Below are positions 49,333-57,525 of a stretch of DNA of 64,000 nt, in pieces (position 1 is the first letter of the stretch; each line of letters opens with the position of its first letter). Location of the stretch: the NCBI RefSeq assembly GCF_037478305.1, contig NZ_JBBGAZ010000005.1, forward strand, positions 1 to 64,000. Reading direction: 5' to 3'. This DNA comes from Cognatishimia coralii (GTDB taxonomy: Bacteria > Pseudomonadota > Alphaproteobacteria > Rhodobacterales > Rhodobacteraceae). Made by a program: the position numbers and the translations under genes. Under the pieces are notes generated by a model. That model made no database searches, was not told the origin of the DNA, and saw only the letters and a program-made list of their open reading frames with translations.

Positions 49333-52300
49333 ATGACGGTTCGGTTTTTCTCTGACAAGAAACGGCCCGTCCATCTCGGCCCGTACCCGCTGGAAAAACT
49401 GACCCGGATCGAGGCCGCGGACTTCACCCAAGTCCCCGCGATGAGACCCCTATCCTTCGTGCGCCCCGACATGCCCGAGAGCATCGTAAACGCGATGGAC
49501 GAATACCAAGCCATGCTGGATGCCCTGCGCGATGGCCTGGTGAACCCCGCCAAGAGCGGCATCCCTTCGAGCCCTGAAGAACGCGCGAACCATTTGAAAT
49601 CTTTCGGCTATTTCAGCGACGCCTCGATGGTGGGGATATGCCGCCTACCGAGTGAAGCACACCTTGCCGAGACCCGCGTGAACCCCGGCGTGGCGCGCCT
49701 CTCTGAGGACCTGCGCACCCGCCAAACCAAGACGCTTGCGGCTGGCATCGACGCCATCATGGCGGATCTGCGCGACAGCATCGAGGCCAAACCCAGCTCC
49801 ATCGACACCCATACCCACGCCATCGTTTTCCTCTATGAAAACCCCCGCGATATCCGCGAGGAACCGGGCGTCGATTGGCTCAAGGACGCTCTGCACCACC
49901 GCGCCGCTTTGCGTGCCAATGAAACCGCCAGCGTCATCGGAAACTACCTGCGCATTCTTGGCGTCTCGGCCAAATCCCATTCCGCGACGGCCTCGGACGT
50001 AGACCTCAACAGGCTCGCTGTCGCTGCGGGTCTCGGCTATGTCGACGGGGACGGCATTGCGGCCCCTTGGATCGGTAGCAATTTCGGCCTCGCAGCGGTC
50101 ACCTGCGCGCTTGATCTGACCATCGATGCGCCCATCGCCCCTATGGAGGCCCAGCCCTATTGGTCTACCCAGGGCCCCGGCTGGTGGCTCGGCAAAGGTC
50201 ACGCCAAGGGGGCTCTGAACGGCGACCCGTATAAGAAACGCAACTTCGCCAATGGCCCGCACCCGTTTGAACGGCTGAAACGCGTCGACGAGCCCACCAC
50301 CTACATCGACCGCGTCAATGTCGCCCGCGTGCCTAAACGCGCCGATATGTTCGCCCGCGCGCAGTTTGGCGACATGGGCAAAACGCTGCAGGACAATGCC
50401 AAAGGCGGCTACTATGCCCGCAAAGCCGCGCCTTCTATTGCGCAACGCCGCGCGTTAGGGGCCTTTGTGCTGTTGCAAGACGGCCCCGCCAATCCTGACG
50501 GCGCCCGCCCGACAGACGCGCACCGCAACGCGGCCAATATCAAGGCCGCCAGCTATTTCCTTGGCGTGGACGCCGTCGGGATTTCCGAATGCCCCGATTG
50601 GACGTGGTACAGCCATGACGCCACAGGAGCCGAGATCCATCCGACCCAAGATCAAGCCATCTCGATGATCATCGACCAAGGCTATGAAACGATGGAAGGC
50701 AGTTCCGGCGACGACTGGATCGCCGTCGCCCAATCCATGCGCGCCTATCTGCGGTTCTCGCTTTTGGGCGGTGTCATCGCCAAACAGATCCGCAACCTCG
50801 GCTATCAGGCCAAGGCTCACACGGTGATGGACGGCGAGGTCCTCCAGCCACCCTTGCTCCTCTTGGCAGGCCTCGGAGAAGTCTCGCGTATCGGCGAGGT
50901 CATCCTGAACCCATATCTTGGCCCGCGCCTCAAGTCCGGCGTTGTCACCACCGACATGCCGATGGCGCATGACAAGCCCATCGACTTTGGCCTGCAGAAC
51001 TTTTGCGAGAACTGCAACAAATGCGCCCGCGAATGCCCCTCGGGCGCGATCACCGCTGGTCCGAAACTGATGTTCAACGGCTATGAGATCTGGAAGTCCG
51101 ACAGCCAGAAATGCGCGACCTACCGGATCACCACGCCGGGCGGGGCCATGTGCGGGCGCTGTATGAAGACCTGCCCCTGGAACCTCGAAGGCCTCTTTGC
51201 CGAGGCCCCCTTCCGATGGGCTGCCTCCAATATCCCCTCCGCCGCGCCGGTGCTCGCGAAGCTTGATGACCGCATGAAACGAGGCGGCCTCAATGACACC
51301 AAGAAATGGTGGTGGGACCTGAAACTCGGCGAAGACGGCGGGTATCATCCGACGGATGAGCCCGTGAACCGTCGCGACCTGCAGACTGATCTGGATCTGA
51401 AATATGAAGATCAAACGCTCGCGGTCTACCCGGCCATGCTCGCGCCGCACCCACACCCCTACCCTTTCCCAATGGACCGCGAGGCGGGCATCAAAGCCTA
51501 TGAGGAGATGATTTCCGCGGACGACTACAAAGCGAAATCCGCCCAAGGCGAAACCGCCCATATCCACCGCTTCTCCATCGACTCCGACAGCCCCGTCGTC
51601 ATGGCCAAAATCGCCAAGGTCGAGAAGATGACATCGGATGTCACCAAGTACGTCTTCACCGCCTTTGACGGCAGCCCTCTGCCCGAATGGAGTGCAGGCG
51701 CGCATCTGGATGTGGTCGTCGCGCCGGAGTTCCTGCGACAATATTCCATGTCCGGCAACCCTGCCGACCGCAGCACCTATGAGATCGGCGTCTTGCGTGA
51801 AGACGAGGGACGTGGGGGTTCGAAGTTCCTGCATCGCATCTTTACCGAGGGCCGCCGTGTCTTTGTCAGCAAGCCGATTAACCACTTTGAGCTGGACGAA
51901 ACCGCCACAAAGACCTTCCTAATGGGCGGCGGCATTGGCATCACGCCCATGATCGCCTTTGCGCACCGACTGCATGCGCTTGGGGCCGATTTCGCGCTGC
52001 ATTACTCCTGCAGCAGCCGCGCCTCGGCCGGATACCTCGACGATCTCGCAGGCTTCCCATGGGCCGAGAAAGTCCACTTTCATTTCTCTGACGAAGGCAC
52101 CCGCGCCGATCTGGATGCGGTGCTGAAAGACTATCAAGAGGGCTGGCACGTTTATACCTGCGGGCCAGATCGCTTCATGGAGGGCGTGATGCAGGCCGCC
52201 GAACGCCAAGGGTTCCCAGAAGAGGCGCGTCATCTGGAATATTTCAACGTCCCAGAGCAGCCCGACTATGAAAACCACGATTTCACGCTGGAACTGAACG

Positions 52301-52539
52301 ACGGCCGCCAGATCCTTGTGCCTGCCGACCGGATCGCCACCGACGTCCTGGCCGAAAACGGCGTGCATGTGGATGTGAAATGTTCCGACGGAATCTGCGG
52401 CGTCTGCAAATGCGGCTTGCTTGAGGGCGAGGCTGAGCATCGCGACTTTGTGCTCTCAAACAAACAACGCGAAAGCCAGATCATCCTCTGCCAATCCCGC
52501 GCCAAAGACCCGGGCGGCGTGTTGAAAGTCGATCTCTAA
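49333..52539 (+). CDS. Self-sufficient reductive dehalogenase: RdhA core fused to FMN/NAD/2Fe-2S reductase
   Basis: A 1068-residue cytoplasmic fusion. Residues about 1-700 form a cobalamin-dependent RdhA core with the two iron-sulfur motifs C558-C561-C564-C568 (ENFCENCNKCARECP-like) and C594, C607-C610-C614 (CGRCMKTCPW). Residues about 745-980 form a ferredoxin-reductase unit: flavin motif RQYSMSG (802-808), NAD motif GGGIGITPM (865-873) and CGPDRFM (943-949). The end is a plant-type 2Fe-2S domain with C1017, C1022, C1025 and C1053, as in phthalate dioxygenase reductase. There is no twin-arginine signal and no membrane-anchor gene, so it is of the catabolic, oxygen-tolerant kind known from marine proteobacteria rather than the respiratory kind. 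Electrons should pass NADH-FMN-2Fe-2S-4Fe-4S-cobalamin. Likely substrates are halogenated phenols. Confidence 0.93.
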   Translation: MTVRFFSDKKRPVHLGPYPLEKLTRIEAADFTQVPAMRPLSFVRPDMPESIVNAMDEYQAMLDALRDGLVNPAKSGIPSSPEERANHLKSFGYFSDASMVGICRLPSEAHLAETRVNPGVARLSEDLRTRQTKTLAAGIDAIMADLRDSIEAKPSSIDTHTHAIVFLYENPRDIREEPGVDWLKDALHHRAALRANETASVIGNYLRILGVSAKSHSATASDVDLNRLAVAAGLGYVDGDGIAAPWIGSNFGLAAVTCALDLTIDAPIAPMEAQPYWSTQGPGWWLGKGHAKGALNGDPYKKRNFANGPHPFERLKRVDEPTTYIDRVNVARVPKRADMFARAQFGDMGKTLQDNAKGGYYARKAAPSIAQRRALGAFVLLQDGPANPDGARPTDAHRNAANIKAASYFLGVDAVGISECPDWTWYSHDATGAEIHPTQDQAISMIIDQGYETMEGSSGDDWIAVAQSMRAYLRFSLLGGVIAKQIRNLGYQAKAHTVMDGEVLQPPLLLLAGLGEVSRIGEVILNPYLGPRLKSGVVTTDMPMAHDKPIDFGLQNFCENCNKCARECPSGAITAGPKLMFNGYEIWKSDSQKCATYRITTPGGAMCGRCMKTCPWNLEGLFAEAPFRWAASNIPSAAPVLAKLDDRMKRGGLNDTKKWWWDLKLGEDGGYHPTDEPVNRRDLQTDLDLKYEDQTLAVYPAMLAPHPHPYPFPMDREAGIKAYEEMISADDYKAKSAQGETAHIHRFSIDSDSPVVMAKIAKVEKMTSDVTKYVFTAFDGSPLPEWSAGAHLDVVVAPEFLRQYSMSGNPADRSTYEIGVLREDEGRGGSKFLHRIFTEGRRVFVSKPINHFELDETATKTFLMGGGIGITPMIAFAHRLHALGADFALHYSCSSRASAGYLDDLAGFPWAEKVHFHFSDEGTRADLDAVLKDYQEGWHVYTCGPDRFMEGVMQAAERQGFPEEARHLEYFNVPEQPDYENHDFTLELNDGRQILVPADRIATDVLAENGVHVDVKCSDGICGVCKCGLLEGEAEHRDFVLSNKQRESQIILCQSRAKDPGGVLKVDL

Positions 52540-52607
52540 CCGAGTGCTGCGAAATTTCGTCGCGTAACATTTTTATTCATTTAATGCTCTTGACGTATTT
52601 TAATTGC

Positions 52608-52642
52608 GCTGCAGATGCATAATAGATATGTCACACTGCAGC
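52608..52642. promoter_or_regulatory. Inverted repeat before methylsuccinyl-CoA dehydrogenase gene
   Basis: GCTGCAG (52608-52614) and CTGCAGC (52636-52642) form an inverted repeat 28 bases apart. A TTGACG at 52590-52595 could serve as a -35 element, but I see no good -10 at 17 bases. The repeat ends 20 bases before the start codon. It may be an operator for this gene. Confidence 0.35.
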
Positions 52643-52661
52643 ATAACAAAGGATATGATTC

Positions 52662-54347
52662 ATGGCGCACGACGGACAGGACCTCGACATGACCCAATCT
52701 GCATTGATTTCTGATCTTCTGGATCTGACCGGCGCGGCGCTTGCCCCGGTGGATGCATTGGTCGACACCGCAACTGAAAAACTGCGCGGGATGGTCACGG
52801 TCGAAGGCCGCGTCTCTGGCGGCAAGATCGAGGAAAACCAGACGGCTGCCCATGCGTTGGCCTGGCTTGCAACCTACGCGCAATCGCTCAAGCAAATGCA
52901 AGGTTGGGCGGAAAAGCTGCAGTCCGAAGGTAAATTCGGCGAGATTGAACAGTTGATCCACCAGATCGCTTTCGGCGAATACCTCTGGCAGATCTATGGC
53001 GGCATCCCGATGAGCCAGGGCGAGATCATTCGCTTGCAAGACATGGGCCTGACCCAGGATGAAATGCGCGGGTTGATGATCCCAGCGGTCATGACGCTCT
53101 GTGACCAAGGCAACAGCCAAGCCGCGCGTCTGCGTCTGGTTGAGCTGATGCAAGAACAATCGGCCAACCTCACCGTCGGCGGTTCGGGTCTGGACGAAGA
53201 GCTCGAGATGATCCGCGAGCAATTCCGCCGCTACACTGTTGAAAAAGTCCTGCCACATGCCCACGAATGGCACCTCAAGGACGAGCTGATCCCGCTGGAA
53301 ACCATCCAGGAACTGGCAGATATGGGCGTCTTTGGCCTGACCCTGCCCGAGGAATACGGCGGCTTTGGCATGTCCAAAGCGTCTATGGCGGTTGTCACCG
53401 AAGAACTCTCGCGTGGCTATATCGGCGTCGGCTCTTTGGGCACGCGGCCTGAGATCGCCTGCGAGCTGATCCTTTGCGGCGGCACCGAAGAGCAGAAACA
53501 ACACTGGCTGCCGAAACTCGCGAGCGGCGAAGTGCTGCCAACCGCTGTTTTCACTGAACCAAACACCGGATCCGACCTTGGCTCGCTGCGCACCCGCGCT
53601 GTGAAAAACGGCGACGATTGGGAAATCACTGGCAACAAAACCTGGATCACCCACGCCGCCCGCACCCAAATCATGACCCTTCTGGCGCGCACCAAGCCTG
53701 ACACCACCAACCATACCGGTCTGTCGATGTTCATCGCCGAGAAAACTCCGGGTACCGACGAAAACCCTTTCCCAACCGAGGGCATGACCGGCACCGAGAT
53801 CGAAGTGCTCGGCTATCGCGGCATGAAGGAATACGAGCTGAGCTTTGATGGGTTTAAGGTCAAAGGCGAGAACCTCTTGGGTGGCGAAGAAGGTCAGGGC
53901 TTTAAGCAACTCATGCAGACTTTTGAATCCGCACGCATCCAGACCGCGGCACGCGCTGTTGGCGTGGCGCAATCGGCACTGGACGTGTCGATGCAATATG
54001 CGATCGACCGAAAACAATTCGGCAAGTCCTTGATCGAATTCCCACGTGTGGCTGGCAAACTGGCAATGATGGCCGTTGAAATCATGATCGCGCGCCAGCT
54101 GACCTACTTCTCGGCATGGGAAAAAGACAACGACCGCCGCTGCGACCTAGAGGCCGGCATGGCGAAACTCTTGGGCGCGCGCGTGGCTTGGGCGGCAGCT
54201 GACAATGGCCTGCAGATCCACGGCGGCAACGGCTTCGCGCTGGAATATACCATCAGCCGGATCCTTTGTGACGCGCGAATCCTCAATATCTTTGAGGGCG
54301 CAGCCGAGATCCAGGCGCAGGTTATCGCCCGCCGTTTGCTGGGATAA
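52662..54347 (+). CDS. mcd: (2S)-methylsuccinyl-CoA dehydrogenase, ethylmalonyl-CoA pathway
   Basis: A 561-residue acyl-CoA dehydrogenase with an N-terminal extension of about 170 residues (VTVEGRVSGGKIEENQTAAH; WLATYAQSLKQMQGWAEKLQ; GIPMSQGEIIRLQDMGL) that is the hallmark of Mcd, as against the usual 380-residue enzymes. The dehydrogenase part has VFTEPNTGSDLGSLRTRAV, WITHAARTQIMTLLA, and the catalytic glutamate E545 in NIFEGAAEIQ. It oxidises methylsuccinyl-CoA to mesaconyl-CoA during acetyl-CoA assimilation, passing electrons to ETF. A TetR regulator follows. The other pathway genes are not in the window. Confidence 0.92.
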   Translation: MAHDGQDLDMTQSALISDLLDLTGAALAPVDALVDTATEKLRGMVTVEGRVSGGKIEENQTAAHALAWLATYAQSLKQMQGWAEKLQSEGKFGEIEQLIHQIAFGEYLWQIYGGIPMSQGEIIRLQDMGLTQDEMRGLMIPAVMTLCDQGNSQAARLRLVELMQEQSANLTVGGSGLDEELEMIREQFRRYTVEKVLPHAHEWHLKDELIPLETIQELADMGVFGLTLPEEYGGFGMSKASMAVVTEELSRGYIGVGSLGTRPEIACELILCGGTEEQKQHWLPKLASGEVLPTAVFTEPNTGSDLGSLRTRAVKNGDDWEITGNKTWITHAARTQIMTLLARTKPDTTNHTGLSMFIAEKTPGTDENPFPTEGMTGTEIEVLGYRGMKEYELSFDGFKVKGENLLGGEEGQGFKQLMQTFESARIQTAARAVGVAQSALDVSMQYAIDRKQFGKSLIEFPRVAGKLAMMAVEIMIARQLTYFSAWEKDNDRRCDLEAGMAKLLGARVAWAAADNGLQIHGGNGFALEYTISRILCDARILNIFEGAAEIQAQVIARRLLG

Positions 54348-54357
54348 TAGACACAGT

Positions 54358-54385
54358 CCCGCGCATCACACCGCTGATGCGCGGG
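54358..54385 (+). terminator. Hairpin after mcd
   Basis: CCCGCGCATCA and TGATGCGCGGG form a perfect 11-bp stem with a 6-base loop, starting 10 bases after the mcd stop. The T-tract is missing, so termination may be imperfect. Confidence 0.6.
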
Positions 54386-54399
54386 TCGTAGTACTACGA
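54386..54399. promoter_or_regulatory. Candidate TetR operator
   Basis: TCGTAGTACTACGA is a perfect 14-base palindrome that directly follows the mcd hairpin and lies 38 bases before the tetR start codon, a common place for autoregulation by TetR proteins. Confidence 0.45.
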
Positions 54400-54437
54400 G
54401 CCTTGCTGCAGGTGCAAAGAGCACTTATCCCTAAAGC

Positions 54438-54995
54438 ATGGCCAAGAATCGTCTCTCTCCACAGGACTGGATCGCCGCAGGTGTTGCGGCGCTGACCTCA
54501 AAAGGTCCCAGCATGCTGCGTGCTGAGACGCTCGCGCGCGACTTGGACACCACCAAGGGCTCGTTTTACTGGCACTTCAAAGACGTCCCGACCTTTCACG
54601 AAGCTCTGCTTTTGGCCTGGGAAACCCATGCGACGGCCAAGCTGCAAGCGCTGCGAGAGTTGGATGCCAAAGCGGTCAGCAAGCTGCGCCTTGTGACCGA
54701 GATCAACGCTGAAACCGGCACAGGCTTGAACACACCGGGCACCGAAGCCGCCCTGCGGTCCTGGGCGCAAGAAAGCGATCTGGCGCGGGAAACGATCAAA
54801 CGCATCGACGCACAGCGCCTGGACCTGATCAAAGACCTTCTTGCGGAAATCGACCTCACGAATACCGAACTGGCTCATTTGATCTATGCCAGCCACTTGG
54901 GTCTCGGAATGCTCGCGAAACAACAGCCTGATGTCTCTGGTCAGAGTCTTGTGACTTTGGTCGACCTCATTCTTGCCCTATACGAAGAGGCATGA
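54438..54995 (+). CDS. TetR-family transcriptional regulator
   Basis: A 185-residue regulator. The N-terminal helix-turn-helix reads WIAAGVAALTSKGPSMLRAETLARDLDTTKGSFYWHFKD, a clear TetR signature; the rest (about 60-185) is the helical ligand domain. It lies 90 bases after mcd behind a hairpin, with a palindrome in between, and overlaps the META-domain gene by four bases (ATGA). Its target is unknown; mcd or itself are the nearest candidates. Confidence 0.92.
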   Translation: MAKNRLSPQDWIAAGVAALTSKGPSMLRAETLARDLDTTKGSFYWHFKDVPTFHEALLLAWETHATAKLQALRELDAKAVSKLRLVTEINAETGTGLNTPGTEAALRSWAQESDLARETIKRIDAQRLDLIKDLLAEIDLTNTELAHLIYASHLGLGMLAKQQPDVSGQSLVTLVDLILALYEEA

Positions 54996-55387
54996 AGTAT
55001 TTTATTCCTGCGCTTTTCCTTGGCCTCGCGGCCTGCCAGACAGATGAAACTCTGACCGGCTACGGCGCCGCCGATAAAACATGGAGTCTGCGCAGCATTG
55101 ACGGCGCGACGTACCCAGCCAGCGCGACCCTGATGTTCCCAGCCGAGGGCTCAGTCAGCGGCAAAGCGCCCTGCAACAGCTTCTCTGCCGAGCAAACTTC
55201 GCCTTACCCTTGGTTTTCACTTTCAGCTTTGCGTGCAACCCGCGCGGCCTGCGCAGATTTGGATCAGGAACAGGTTTTCTTTACCGCGCTCAAAAGCATG
55301 ACTCTGGTCGAAATCGCAGGCGACGTATTGATCCTGTCCAACGACCAAGGCGGCGAGATGGTCTTCACCGCACAATCTGGCGGCTGA
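54992..55387 (+). CDS. META-domain lipoprotein
   Basis: A 131-residue protein with a lipoprotein signal (MKYFIPALFLGLAACQT, lipobox LAAC) and a META/HslJ-like domain: KTWSLRSIDGATYPASATLMF, the conserved GSVSGKAPCNSFSA, LSALRATRAACADLDQEQVFF and a final VLILSNDQGGEMVF. Such proteins (HslJ in E. coli) sit in the outer membrane and are linked to stress. It is coupled to the TetR gene, and its 3' end overlaps the convergent recO by 23 bases. Confidence 0.88.
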   Translation: MKYFIPALFLGLAACQTDETLTGYGAADKTWSLRSIDGATYPASATLMFPAEGSVSGKAPCNSFSAEQTSPYPWFSLSALRATRAACADLDQEQVFFTALKSMTLVEIAGDVLILSNDQGGEMVFTAQSGG

Positions 55388-56093
55388 ACCGATCCACAAA
55401 CCGAGCACGCGCCTCGGGTAACGGTCGGTTGCCAAGACTAGCGGCCAGCTTGTGCTCAAGAAAATACCCGGTGACATAGAGGGCCTCTAGTATAGCCTGA
55501 TCGCTGCTGTCCCCTTGCCCTTTGAGGCATGGTACAAGGGGCAAAAGCCGATCCGCCCAATCTCCGGCACCCTGTTTGGACACGGCACGCCCCGATTTGG
55601 GTGAGATATAAATCAGGTTTTCCGTTGTTCCCGTCACAGCGCAACTATCCAGATCCAGCCCGTAGCCCAGATCTTCGAGCAGCGCCATCTCCCAACGCAG
55701 ATAAGCCAGAGGCCAGAGATCGTTTTGCCCCAAAAGGTCCAACAGAGGCTCCGTGCGCGCATAAAGCGCCTCATGCGGCTCGCGTTCTGGCAAAGCAAAG
55801 CTGAGGAGCGCTGTCACCGCATTCAACCCCGCAAGCGCCAAACGGTCGCTCAGAGCATCAGCCCGGCTGCGCAGAGGTTCTACTGAAAACGACCCGATAT
55901 GTTCTTCAAGCCGCGCGCGCCAATGAAGATCGACTTGCCCTCCAGGCTGCAGGATCGGCGTCATCTTGCGGCTCACGCCACCCCGCACCACGCCCGCGTG
56001 ACGCCCGTGCATGGGTGTAAAGACCTCTAGGATCACCGAGGTCTCGCCATGCTTGCGCGTAGATAAAATGATGCCCTGATCTCGCCAGTCCAT
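55365..56093 (-). CDS. recO: DNA repair protein RecO
   Basis: A 242-residue RecO, which helps RecR load RecA at gaps. The N-terminal OB fold reads MDWRDQGIILSTRKHGETSVILEVFTP and GRHAGVVRGGVSRKMTPILQPG; the C-terminal helical part has LRWEMALLEDLGYGLDLDSCAVTG. The zinc cysteines of some RecO proteins are only partly kept. I used the ATG at 56093. It is the distal gene of the conserved era-recO block, 122 bases after the DUF1491 gene with copy D of the 3' element in between, so it may have its own promoter. Confidence 0.93.
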   Translation of the reverse strand: MDWRDQGIILSTRKHGETSVILEVFTPMHGRHAGVVRGGVSRKMTPILQPGGQVDLHWRARLEEHIGSFSVEPLRSRADALSDRLALAGLNAVTALLSFALPEREPHEALYARTEPLLDLLGQNDLWPLAYLRWEMALLEDLGYGLDLDSCAVTGTTENLIYISPKSGRAVSKQGAGDWADRLLPLVPCLKGQGDSSDQAILEALYVTGYFLEHKLAASLGNRPLPEARARFVDRFSRQIVR

Positions 56094-56147
56094 GACGCCA
56101 ATATGCGCAGAACCCAAAGGCCTGCGCCAGTGGCGGCTTTAGGATTA

Positions 56148-56202
56148 GAGTATTTAGAGCAAGATGAAACGACGCGGGGTCTTCATCTTGCCAAAAATAC
56201 TC
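56148..56202. repeat. Facing pair of 3' elements, copy D
   Basis: GAGTATTTAGAGCAAGATGAA (56148-56168, plus) faces TTCATCTTGCCAAAAATACTC (56182-56202), its near-perfect reverse complement, around a 13-base loop. It lies just after the stop of the DUF1491 gene and upstream of recO, on a stretch where both genes run on the minus strand. Confidence 0.65.
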
Positions 56203-56214
56203 ATTTTCCGACGG

Positions 56215-56547
56215 TCAGTCAGCCAGCCCTGGTTCATCGAGAAGGTGGCGACCTTGCCGATCTTCGACCTCAATCACCCAAAGATCCGGGTCAAAGCTGC
56301 GTTGCTTGGCGAGGGCTGCATCCACGTCCCGCTCTGCGCCTTCGGCCAGAACCATCCACGCACGTTCGCCGCTCATCAGATCAAAGCTGCGCTGAAAGGC
56401 CTTTGCGTTGCCATCCAAAGTGTTCAGCTTAACGAGAACCGCCCCAGCCGTGTCGTCACCATGGGTAACCACAAAGGCCGGGATCTCGTAAAGGCGCAGC
56501 CGGTTGAGATAAGCGCTCACCCAGAACTCTGCGGTTAATCGCGTCAT
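56215..56547 (-). CDS. DUF1491 family protein
   Basis: A 110-residue protein starting MTRLTAEFWVSAYLNRLRLY and containing DDTAGAVLVKLNTLDG and ERAWMVLAEGAERDVDAAL, the pattern of the DUF1491 family, which is restricted to alphaproteobacteria and lies next to era or recO. No catalytic motif is apparent. It overlaps era by four bases (ATGA), so it is translated with it. Function unknown. Confidence 0.85.
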   Translation of the reverse strand: MTRLTAEFWVSAYLNRLRLYEIPAFVVTHGDDTAGAVLVKLNTLDGNAKAFQRSFDLMSGERAWMVLAEGAERDVDAALAKQRSFDPDLWVIEVEDRQGRHLLDEPGLAD

Positions 56548-57452
56548 GCGTTGCCGTCTTTGAAATCGAGACCCATCTCGGAATAGCGCTCACTTTCCTC
56601 AAGCCAGTTCGGACGGACTTTGACCTGCAAAAACAGATGCACACGGCGGCCCAAGAATTCCTCAAGCTCTTCGCGGGCAGCCTTAGAGACCGCCTTGATC
56701 GTCTCGCCCTTCTTGCCCAGCACGATGCCTTTGTGCCCGTCGCGCATGACATAGATCATCTGATCAACGCGGGCCGAGCCGTCTTTGCGCTCTTCCCAAG
56801 CCTCGGTTTCGACGGTCAACTGGTAGGGCAGTTCCTGATGCAGGCGCAGCGTCAGTTTCTCGCGCGTCATTTCGGCGGCGATCATGCGCATGGGCAGATC
56901 AGCGATCTGATCCTCGGGATAGAGCCATGGCCCTTCTGGCAATTCCGCGGCCAGCCATTCTTTCAGATCCTTCGCGCCATGCCCCTTTTCGGCCGAAATC
57001 ATAAAGGTCCGCTCAAAGCTGTAGCGTTTGTTCAACTCTTCAGAAAGCGCCAGCAGCACTTCGGATTTCACCTTGTCGATCTTGTTGATCGCCAGCGCCA
57101 CGCGGCGGCCCTGGCCGATCTCTTCAAGCCCTTCAAGGATCGTCTCAACCCCATCGGTGATACCCCGATGCGCCTCTACCATCAGCACAATGATATCCGC
57201 ATCCGCAGCGCCACCCCAGGCGGCCGCTACCATGGCGCGGTCCAGACGACGACGCGGACGGAACAGACCGGGCGTGTCGACAAAGACGATCTGGCTCTCA
57301 CCCTCCAGTGCCACCCCACGGATGCGCGCGCGGGTGGTTTGCACCTTATGGGTCACAATCGAGACCTTCGCCCCCACCATGCGGTTGGTCAGGGTCGATT
57401 TCCCGGCATTGGGTTCGCCAATCAGGGCAACAAATCCGGCGCGTGTGCTCAT
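56544..57452 (-). CDS. era: GTPase Era
   Basis: A 302-residue GTPase needed for 16S rRNA maturation and 30S assembly. G1 is GEPNAGKSTLTN, G3 VDTPGLFRP, G4 NKIDKVKS, and the C-terminal KH domain has AWEERKDGSARVDQMIYV and GHKGIVLGKKGETIKAVSKAA. It lies 73 bases after rnc, as in many alphaproteobacteria; RNase III and Era both act on rRNA. Confidence 0.97.
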   Translation of the reverse strand: MSTRAGFVALIGEPNAGKSTLTNRMVGAKVSIVTHKVQTTRARIRGVALEGESQIVFVDTPGLFRPRRRLDRAMVAAAWGGAADADIIVLMVEAHRGITDGVETILEGLEEIGQGRRVALAINKIDKVKSEVLLALSEELNKRYSFERTFMISAEKGHGAKDLKEWLAAELPEGPWLYPEDQIADLPMRMIAAEMTREKLTLRLHQELPYQLTVETEAWEERKDGSARVDQMIYVMRDGHKGIVLGKKGETIKAVSKAAREELEEFLGRRVHLFLQVKVRPNWLEESERYSEMGLDFKDGNA

Positions 57453-57525
57453 GTCGCGGTCCTTCGCGTGTTCAGAAGCCGTGCTTCTAGCGTAGAATTC
57501 ATGGTTGTGCCAGATGGCCTTGCCA

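Noticed and set aside
49333..49420. Twin-arginine signal in the dehalogenase
   Set aside because: The N-terminus MTVRFFSDKKRP lacks the RR motif and a hydrophobic stretch.
50455..51885. 476-residue open frame on the minus strand opposite the dehalogenase
   Set aside because: It is a frame left open by the codon bias of the plus-strand gene; it has no ribosome site, no recognisable domain and runs through conserved coding sequence. The same holds for long antisense frames at 52581-54017, 33346-34497 and 8028-9098.
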